Below, in pieces: positions 1-5,305 of a stretch of DNA of 6,427 nt (its first letter is position 1; every line of letters begins with the position of its first letter). A model generated the notes under the pieces. It saw only the letters and a list, made by a program, of their open reading frames with translations. It searched no databases and had not been told where the DNA came from. Source of the stretch: Actinomycetes bacterium (lineage in GTDB: Bacteria; Actinomycetota; Actinomycetes; Actinomycetales; Cellulomonadaceae); the NCBI GenBank assembly GCA_023425905.1, contig JAFABT010000116.1:1-6427 (forward strand), written 5' to 3'. Made by a program: the position numbers and the translations under genes.

Positions 1-1
1 C

Positions 2-2005
2 GACAACGGCTTCGACCACACGAAGCCGACGACGCTCGGCCCGCAGGGCATGGCCGAGCTGCGCACCGCCCTCGAGCGGCTGACCGCACGGGCCGCCGCG
101 GGCGAGATCGTCGCCGTCGCCGTCACGGGCAAGCCGTGGTTCCTCGCCGCGGGGGCAGACCTCACGACCGTCGGGCTCGTCGCCGACGAGACCCAGGCCC
201 GGACGGTCGCGACAGCGGGTCACGAGACGTACGCCCTGCTCGCAGACCTCCCCGTGCCGACGTTCGCGTTCATCGGGGGTGTCGCGCTGGGTGGCGGTCT
301 CGAGCTCGCGCTCCACTGCCGGTACCGCACCGTCTCGGCAGACGTCACGGCCCTCGCGCTGCCGGAGGTCTTCCTCGGCCTCGTCCCCGGGTGGGGCGGG
401 TGCTACCAGGTGCCGCGCCTGCTGGGCATCGCGGGGGCGATCGACCTCGTGCTCACCAAGCCGCTCGCGAACAACCGCATGACCGCGGCCCGGGAGGCGC
501 ACGCGATCGGCCTCGTCGACGTCGTCCTCCATCCGGCCGACTTCCTCGCGGAGTCCGTGCGGTGGGCCGCACGCGTGCTGGCCGGCGAGGTCACCGTGCC
601 GCGGCGGGAGCCGGACGACGACGCGACCTGGGCCGCGGCGGTCGAGGCCGCCCGCGACGCGCTCGACCGGCGCGTCCACGGCTCCCGTCCCGCTCCCGGC
701 CTCGCACTCGACCTCCTCGCCGCGTCGCGTGACCGGACGAGAGCCGAGGCCTACGCGGCGGAGGACGACGCCCTCACGACGCTCATCATGTCCGAGGAGC
801 TCAGGGCGAGCCTCTACGCCTTCGACCTCACGACGCGCCGGTCACGCACGCCGCACGGCGCCCCCGACGCCTCGCTCGCCCGGCCGGTGCGGTCCGTGGG
901 CATCATCGGCGCAGGGCTCATGGCTGCCCAGCTCGCGGTGCTCGTCGCACGTCGCCTCAAGGTCCCCGTCCGGCTGCGCGAGATCGACGAGGAGCGCGCG
1001 CGGGCCGGGACCGACCGCATCCGCTCGCAGGTCGAGGCGCTCGTCGCCAAGGGCCGCGTCCGGGAAGCAGAGGCGAGTCGCATCCTCGCGACGGTCACGG
1101 TCGGCACGGACCTCGCAGCCCTCGCCGACGTCGACCTCGTCATCGAAGCCGTCACGGAGGTCATGGCGGTCAAGCAGACCGTCCTGCGCGAGCTCGACGA
1201 GGTCGTGCGACCCGACACGGTCCTCGCGACGAACACGAGCGCCCTCTCGGTCGCCACGATGGGCTCGGTGCTGCGCGACCCGTCGCGCCTCGTGGGTCTG
1301 CACTTCTTCAACCCGGTCGCGCAGATGCCCCTCATCGAGGTGGTCCGGACGGACGTCGTGGACGAGGCCTGCCTCGCGACCGCGTTCGCCGTCGCAAAGG
1401 CGCTCGGGAAGACCGCGATCGCGACCGGGGACCGCCCCGGGTTCGTCGTCAACCGGCTGCTGCTGCGGATGCTCGCCGAGGTCGCCGCGGCCGTCGAGTC
1501 CGGCACCCCGGTCGAGGTCGCGGACGAGGCGCTGCGTCCGCTCGGCCTGCCGATGGGGCCCTTCGCGCTCATCGAGCTCGTCGGGCTCCCGGTCGCGCTC
1601 CACGTGCTCGAGACGCTCCACGCCGAGCTCGGCGACCGCTTCCCGCTCTCTCCCGGGCTGAGCAGGCTCGCAGACGAACGTCGTTCCCTCGTGACGGGCG
1701 GCGCGTCCGGGGGTGAGCAGCGCGTCGACCCGGCGATCCAGGAGGCTTTCGGGCCACCGTCCGCCGATGCGCCCGCGGACGTCCTGGCCGCGGTGCTCGA
1801 CGCCCTCGCCGAGGAGATCGGCCTCATGCTCGACGAAGAGGTCGTCGCGACGCCCGAGCAGATCGACCTCGGGATGATCCTCGGCGCGGGCTGGCCGTTC
1901 CACCTCGGCGGCATCACACCCGTGCTCGATCGGACGGGGACGAGCGAACGCGTCCTCGGCCGACGACTGCTCGACGAGGGTGTCGCGAGCGTCAGAAGGT
2001 CGTGA
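2..2005 (+). CDS. fadB: FadB-type bifunctional enoyl-CoA hydratase / 3-hydroxyacyl-CoA dehydrogenase, 5'-truncated by the window
   Basis: This cytoplasmic multifunctional beta-oxidation enzyme hydrates 2-enoyl-CoA and then oxidises the L-3-hydroxyacyl-CoA with NAD+, feeding a thiolase. 667 residues are visible. The reading frame is open to the first full codon (starting DNGFDHTKP), so the ATG at 50 is an internal Met and the true start lies to the left, probably a few tens of residues away. The crotonase domain comes first: an AAGADL oxyanion-hole segment at nt 146-163, then two Glu residues at nt 302-304 (GGGLELALHC) and 365-367 (LPEVFLGLVPGWGG) that match the catalytic pair of E. coli FadB. 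The NAD-binding Rossmann loop GAGLMA is at nt 908-925. The dehydrogenase His (HFFNP, nt 1301) and Glu (nt 1337) are 12 residues apart, as in E. coli. The C-terminal 3HCDH domain ends with MILGAGWPFHLGG. The family assignment is firm. The chain specificity is unknown, and a fadA thiolase would be expected upstream. The 3' end overlaps pflA by 14 bases, tail to tail. Confidence 0.93.
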   Translation, partial: DNGFDHTKPTTLGPQGMAELRTALERLTARAAAGEIVAVAVTGKPWFLAAGADLTTVGLVADETQARTVATAGHETYALLADLPVPTFAFIGGVALGGGLELALHCRYRTVSADVTALALPEVFLGLVPGWGGCYQVPRLLGIAGAIDLVLTKPLANNRMTAAREAHAIGLVDVVLHPADFLAESVRWAARVLAGEVTVPRREPDDDATWAAAVEAARDALDRRVHGSRPAPGLALDLLAASRDRTRAEAYAAEDDALTTLIMSEELRASLYAFDLTTRRSRTPHGAPDASLARPVRSVGIIGAGLMAAQLAVLVARRLKVPVRLREIDEERARAGTDRIRSQVEALVAKGRVREAEASRILATVTVGTDLAALADVDLVIEAVTEVMAVKQTVLRELDEVVRPDTVLATNTSALSVATMGSVLRDPSRLVGLHFFNPVAQMPLIEVVRTDVVDEACLATAFAVAKALGKTAIATGDRPGFVVNRLLLRMLAEVAAAVESGTPVEVADEALRPLGLPMGPFALIELVGLPVALHVLETLHAELGDRFPLSPGLSRLADERRSLVTGGASGGEQRVDPAIQEAFGPPSADAPADVLAAVLDALAEEIGLMLDEEVVATPEQIDLGMILGAGWPFHLGGITPVLDRTGTSERVLGRRLLDEGVASVRRS

Positions 2006-2897
2006 GCCCGCGGGCGCGGAAGACGTCGCGCACGGCCTCGGTCTGCTCTCGGCTCGGCGGTTCGACGCCGTCGAGCTCGTAGGGCATGTTGAGGGCCGCC
2101 CACTTGTCCTGGCCCATCTGGTGGAAGGGCAGCACCTCGACGCGGGAGACGGTCGACAACGTCGCGACGTAGTCGGCGACGGCCTCGACGTTGTCGGGCG
2201 CGTCGGTGAGACCGGGGACGAGGACGAACCGGATCCAGATCTCCTTGCCTCGCGCCGCGAGCCTGCGCCCGAACTCGAGCGTGGGAGCGAGGGCGCGGCC
2301 TGTGACCTTCTTGTACGTCTCGGGGATCCCGGACTTCACGTCGAGCAGGACGAGGTCGAGGTCGTCGAGCATCTCATCGGTGCACTGCGCGCCGAGGAAG
2401 CCCGAGGTGTCGATCGTCGTGTGGACGCCGAGCTCTTTCGCGCCCCGCAGCAGCCGCGCGACGAACGCGGGTTGCATGAGCGGCTCTCCGCCGGAGATCG
2501 TGAGACCGCCACCGCTCTGGTTGAAGATCGGCACGTAGCGGGCGATGCGGCGCAGGAGGTCCGCGGCCAGCACCGGCTCGCCCCGACGCATCGCCATCGT
2601 GTCGGGGTTGTGGCAGTACAGGCAGCGCAGCGGGCACCCGGACAGGAAGAACGTGAGGCGCGTCCCGGGACCGTCGACCGCGGTGACGAGCTCCCACGAG
2701 TGGAGGGCGCCGAGCTCGCCGGTGCGCATCTGGGCGAACCGCTCGCCGCGCTCGAGCACGTCGCTCGCGCCCGGGACGGTGAGCCCGTCGAGCCCGGCAC
2801 CGGCGGTGCGACCGAGCGCACCGCCGACGAGCGGCACCCCGAGCTCGACGACGGGTGCTCCCGTGTCTCGCTGAGGTGCCGCCGCCGAGGACGTCAT
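1992..2897 (-). CDS. pflA: Pyruvate formate-lyase activating enzyme (radical SAM, 301 aa)
   Basis: PflA uses S-adenosylmethionine and a [4Fe-4S] cluster to abstract a hydrogen from the glycyl-radical Gly of PflB, switching the lyase on without oxygen. The cluster motif CPLRCLYC carries Cys88, Cys92 and Cys95, and SGGEP at 135-139 is the SAM-binding GGE motif. The stretches ELGALHSWELVTAVDGPGTR (61-80), NQSGGGLTISGGEPL, WIRFVLVPG and LPFHQMGQDKW follow the E. coli enzyme closely. The protein is 301 residues against about 246 in E. coli. The surplus is an N-terminal region of about 57 residues rich in Gly, Ala and Leu, before the conserved core starts near Met57. I keep the start at 2897 because it lies one base after the pflB stop (TGA-C-ATG) and has a GGCGGA ribosome site 7 bases upstream. 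Met57 is the alternative start. It is almost certainly co-transcribed and translationally coupled with pflB. Confidence 0.95.
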   Translation of the reverse strand: MTSSAAAPQRDTGAPVVELGVPLVGGALGRTAGAGLDGLTVPGASDVLERGERFAQMRTGELGALHSWELVTAVDGPGTRLTFFLSGCPLRCLYCHNPDTMAMRRGEPVLAADLLRRIARYVPIFNQSGGGLTISGGEPLMQPAFVARLLRGAKELGVHTTIDTSGFLGAQCTDEMLDDLDLVLLDVKSGIPETYKKVTGRALAPTLEFGRRLAARGKEIWIRFVLVPGLTDAPDNVEAVADYVATLSTVSRVEVLPFHQMGQDKWAALNMPYELDGVEPPSREQTEAVRDVFRARGLTTF

Positions 2898-2898
2898 G

Positions 2899-5178
2899 TC
2901 ACATTCCGCCGTGGAACGTGCGGGACAGCACGTCGAGCTGCTGCTCGCGGGTGAGCCGCACGAAGTTCACCGCGTAGCCGGAGACGCGGATCGTCAGCTG
3001 CGGGTAGTTCTCCGGGTGCTCCATCGCGTCCTCGAGCGTCTCGCGGTTGAGCACGTTGACGTTGAGGTGGAAGCCGGAGGACACGTTGTAGGAGTCCATG
3101 AGCCCGACGAGGTTGGCAACCTGCTCGTCGCGGTCCCGGCCCAGCCCCGAGGGGACGACGGTCGAGGTGAGCGAGATGCCGTCGAGCGACTCCGAGTACG
3201 GGAGCTTGGCGACGGACAGCGCCGAGGCGAGCATGCCGTGCGTGTCGCGCCCGTTCATCGGGTTGGCGCCCGGGGCGAAGGGCTCGCCGGCACGGCGGCC
3301 GTCGGGCGTGTTGCCCGTGGCCTTGCCGTAGACGACGTTCGACGTGATCGTGAGCACGGACTGCGTGTGCAGCGAGTCACGGTAGGTCTTCTGCGCCCGG
3401 ATCTTGTTCATGAACGAGGTGACGAGCTCGACGGCGATGTCGTCGGCGCGGTCGTCGTCGTTGCCGTACGTGGGGAACTCGCCGTCGATCGTGTAGTCGG
3501 TGACGAGGCCCGTCTCGTCGCGGACGACGGAGACCTTGGCGTGCTTGATCGCCGAGAGCGAGTCCGTGACGACCGACAGGCCGGCGATGCCGCAGGCCAT
3601 CGTGCGCAGGATCGCGCGGTCGTGCAGGGCCATCTCGATGCACTCGTAGGCGTACTTGTCGTGCATGTAGTGCACGCAGTTGAGCGCGTCGACGTAGGTC
3701 TCCGCGAGCCAGTCGAGCAGGACGTCGAACTTCTGGCGGACGTCGTCGTAGTCGAGGACGTCGCCCTCGACCGCAGGAAGCACGGGTGCGACCTGCTTGC
3801 CCGAGATCTCGTCACGGCCGCCGTTGATCGCGTAGAGCAGCGACTTGGCCATGTTGACGCGGGCGCCGAAGAACTGCATCTGCTTGCCGACGCGCATCGC
3901 GGAGACGCAGCAGGCGATCGCCGCGTCGTCGCCCCACGCCTGGCGGATGAGCTCGTCCGACTCGTACTGGATCGCAGAGGTGTCGATCGACACCTGGGCG
4001 CAGAACTTCTTGAAGCCCTCGGGCAGCCGCGCACTCCACAGCACCGTGAGGTTCGGCTCGGGGGCCGGGCCGAGGTTGTAGAGCGTCTGGAGGAACCGGA
4101 ACGAGTTCTTCGTCACGAGCGGACGACCGTCCTCGCCGATGCCGGCGATCGACTCGGTCACCCACGTCGGGTCGCCCGAGAAGAGGGCGTCGTACTCGGG
4201 GGTCCGCAGGAAGCGGACGATGCGGAGCTTGATGACGAAGTCGTCGATGATCTCCTGCGCGCGGGACTCCGTGATGGTGCCGGCGGCGAGGTCACGCTCG
4301 ATGTAGACGTCGAGGAACGTCGAGGTGCGGCCGAGGGACATCGCCGCACCGTTCTGCTCCTTGACCGCGGCGAGGTAGGCGAAGTACAGCCACTGGACGG
4401 CCTCGTGCGCGTTGGTCGCGGGGCCGGAGATGTCGTAGCCGTACGAGGCGGCCATCGTCTTGAGCTCGGCGAGCGCGCGGATCTGCTCCGCGTTCTCCTC
4501 GCGGTCGCGGATGACGTCCTCCGTCGAGCGCTCCATGTCGAGCTCGGCGCGCTCGAGCTTCTTCGCGGCGATGAGGCCGTCGACCCCGTACAGCGCGACG
4601 CGGCGGTAGTCGCCGATGATCCGGCCGCGGCCGTAGGCGTCCGGCAGCCCGGTGATGATGTGGCTCGAGCGCGCAGCACGGACGTTCGGGGGGTAGACGT
4701 CGAACACGCCGGCGTTGTGGGTCTTGCGGTACTGGGTGAAGATCTTCTTGACGGTCTGGTCGGGCTCGTAGCCGTAGGTCTCGAGCGCGCCCTCGACCAT
4801 GCGCCACCCGCCGTTGGGGATGATCGCGCGCTTGAGCGGGGCGTCCGTCTGGAGGCCGACGATGAGCTCGTTGTCCGCGTCGATGTAGCCGGGCGCGTGG
4901 GAGGTGATCGTCGACGGCGTCGAGGCGTCGACGTCATAGATGCCCTTGGCGCGCTCCTCGGGGAACATCGCGCAGAGCTTCGACCAGATTCCCGTCGTCC
5001 GCTCCGTCGCCGGCGCGAGGAAGTCGGCCTCACCCTCGTACGGGGTGTAGTTGCGCTGGATGAAGTCGCGGACGTCGATGCCGTCCGTCCAGGGGCCAGG
5101 GGTGAAGCCCTGCCATGCGGTTCCGCCCGGGAGGGCGTCGTCGGACGTGATGGGTCGAGGCGATGCTGTGGTCGACAT
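2899..5178 (-). CDS. pflB: Pyruvate formate-lyase (formate C-acetyltransferase), 759 aa
   Basis: PflB is the glycyl-radical enzyme that converts pyruvate and CoA to acetyl-CoA and formate during anaerobic growth; it is a cytoplasmic homodimer in known cases. The protein is full length (759 residues, about the same as E. coli PFL). The thiyl pair is Cys423-Cys424 in IACCVSAMRVGKQMQFFGAR (nt 3907-3912). The radical glycine is Gly734 in RVSGYAVNF (codon 2977-2979), 25 residues from the C-terminus as in E. coli. TGLPDAYGRGRIIGDYRRVA (176-195) and TGNTPDGRRAGEPFAPGANP are further PFL signatures, and they favour true PFL over glycerol dehydratase-like or hydroxyphenylacetate decarboxylase-like relatives. 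The start at 5178 is supported by AAGGAG 7 bases upstream and by the length match. The protein ends in FHGGM, whose codons also supply the ribosome site for pflA. No focA formate channel or adhE lies beside it, and no frameshift or missing active-site residue is seen. Confidence 0.97.
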   Translation of the reverse strand: MSTTASPRPITSDDALPGGTAWQGFTPGPWTDGIDVRDFIQRNYTPYEGEADFLAPATERTTGIWSKLCAMFPEERAKGIYDVDASTPSTITSHAPGYIDADNELIVGLQTDAPLKRAIIPNGGWRMVEGALETYGYEPDQTVKKIFTQYRKTHNAGVFDVYPPNVRAARSSHIITGLPDAYGRGRIIGDYRRVALYGVDGLIAAKKLERAELDMERSTEDVIRDREENAEQIRALAELKTMAASYGYDISGPATNAHEAVQWLYFAYLAAVKEQNGAAMSLGRTSTFLDVYIERDLAAGTITESRAQEIIDDFVIKLRIVRFLRTPEYDALFSGDPTWVTESIAGIGEDGRPLVTKNSFRFLQTLYNLGPAPEPNLTVLWSARLPEGFKKFCAQVSIDTSAIQYESDELIRQAWGDDAAIACCVSAMRVGKQMQFFGARVNMAKSLLYAINGGRDEISGKQVAPVLPAVEGDVLDYDDVRQKFDVLLDWLAETYVDALNCVHYMHDKYAYECIEMALHDRAILRTMACGIAGLSVVTDSLSAIKHAKVSVVRDETGLVTDYTIDGEFPTYGNDDDRADDIAVELVTSFMNKIRAQKTYRDSLHTQSVLTITSNVVYGKATGNTPDGRRAGEPFAPGANPMNGRDTHGMLASALSVAKLPYSESLDGISLTSTVVPSGLGRDRDEQVANLVGLMDSYNVSSGFHLNVNVLNRETLEDAMEHPENYPQLTIRVSGYAVNFVRLTREQQLDVLSRTFHGGM
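2905..2910 (-). promoter_or_regulatory. Ribosome binding site of pflA, inside the pflB 3' end
   Basis: The reverse strand reads GGCGGA, then ATGTGAC, then the pflA ATG. The site is made of the last Gly-Gly codons of pflB (ending HGGM-stop), so ribosomes finishing pflB arrive on the pflA initiation site. This supports coupling and favours the start at 2897 over the internal Met57. Confidence 0.6.
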
Positions 5179-5185
5179 CTCGATG

Positions 5186-5191
5186 CTCCTT
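5186..5191 (-). promoter_or_regulatory. Ribosome binding site of pflB
   Basis: The reverse strand reads AAGGAG, followed by a 7-base spacer (CATCGAG) and the pflB ATG. This is a near-ideal Shine-Dalgarno element at optimal spacing. It fixes the start codon at 5178 and suggests strong translation. Confidence 0.85.
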
Positions 5192-5215
5192 CGGACAGGG
5201 CTTGACGGTGATTCG

Positions 5216-5221
5216 ACTCTA
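5216..5221 (-). promoter_or_regulatory. Candidate -10 element of the pflBA promoter
   Basis: The reverse strand reads TAGAGT, four of six matches to TATAAT with the conserved TA and final T. No -35 hexamer is recognisable 17 bases upstream, as expected for an activator-dependent promoter. A start about 7 bases downstream (near 5209) would give a leader of about 30 bases and place the DosR-like box centre near -41.5. This is position-based inference only. Confidence 0.3.
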
Positions 5222-5235
5222 CGCCGGAATCATCG

Positions 5236-5265
5236 GATGACTTGGGACTTCGGTCCTCAGATGAC
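5236..5265. repeat. Direct GATGAC repeats flanking the DosR-like box
   Basis: GATGAC occurs on the forward strand at 5236-5241 and at 5260-5265, starting 24 bases apart. Each copy is two bases from an end of the 14-base palindrome at 5244-5257. The left copy is also part of an imperfect palindrome, TCATC-G-GATGA, at 5230-5240. The symmetry suggests a composite operator, but 6-base repeats can arise by chance. Confidence 0.3.
5244..5257. promoter_or_regulatory. DosR/DevR-like palindromic box upstream of pflBA
   Basis: The forward strand reads GGGACTTCGGTCCT. GGAC and GTCC are perfect inverted arms around TTCG, and the preceding TT agrees with the mycobacterial DosR consensus TTSGGGACTWWAGTCCCSAA as I recall it. 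Mismatches lie in the centre and at the right edge. The centre is about 72 bases upstream of the pflB start. DosR/DevR-type regulators activate hypoxia genes in actinobacteria, which suits a pfl promoter. That this family binds here is inference. The same bases could form a short UUCG-loop hairpin in RNA. Confidence 0.45.
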
Positions 5266-5279
5266 CTCCGCAGCAGTCG

Positions 5280-5295
5280 TGTGCGTCACAGCACA
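5280..5295. promoter_or_regulatory. CRP/FNR-family-like palindrome (5-6-5)
   Basis: The forward strand reads TGTGC-GTCACA-GCACA, a perfect 5-base inverted repeat with a 6-base spacer, the geometry of CRP, FNR and GlxR sites (consensus TGTGA-N6-TCACA). It begins 11 bases beyond the dxs stop and its centre is 37 bases upstream of the DosR-like box. It could bind a CRP/FNR-family regulator controlling pflBA. Alternatively it is a weak hairpin in the dxs 3' RNA; no T-run follows it, so it is not a standard terminator. Confidence 0.4.
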
Positions 5296-5305
5296 AATCC
5301 GGCGC

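Larger units (their letters stand above)
5222..5304. repeat. 7-base inverted repeat bracketing the dxs-pflB gap
   Basis: CGCCGGA at 5222-5228 is the exact reverse complement of TCCGGCG at 5298-5304. The arms enclose all the smaller palindromes of this region. In a transcript reading through from dxs they could close a branched structure. In a GC-rich genome a 7-base match is weak evidence. Confidence 0.2.

Noticed and set aside
908..925. Missing third glycine in the FadB NAD-binding loop (GAGLMA rather than GxGxxG)
   Set aside because: I recall Ala at this position as common in actinobacterial FadB proteins, and the other catalytic residues are intact, so it is not evidence of inactivation.
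814..2103. A 429-residue reverse open frame over fadB
   Set aside because: Ser/Arg/Thr-rich translation with no domain, opposite an intact FadB frame.
1980..2954. A 324-residue forward open frame over pflA
   Set aside because: It is antisense to a well-conserved radical SAM protein, Arg/Glu/Asp-rich and without any known motif; a codon-composition shadow.
2896..5205. A 769-residue open frame antisense to the whole of pflB
   Set aside because: It is the mirror of a GC-rich gene: its product is a low-complexity mix of Val, Asp, Arg, Glu, His and Leu with no recognisable domain, while the opposite strand encodes an intact PFL with its active-site residues.
5202..5228. Forward-strand promoter starting at TTGACG (5202-5207)
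   Set aside because: No acceptable -10 hexamer sits 16-18 bases downstream, and it would only drive antisense transcription into dxs.
5244..5257. Intrinsic terminator for dxs at the GGAC/GTCC hairpin
   Set aside because: The stem is only 4-5 base pairs and no T-run follows on either strand; an operator is a better reading, though an RNA hairpin cannot be excluded.
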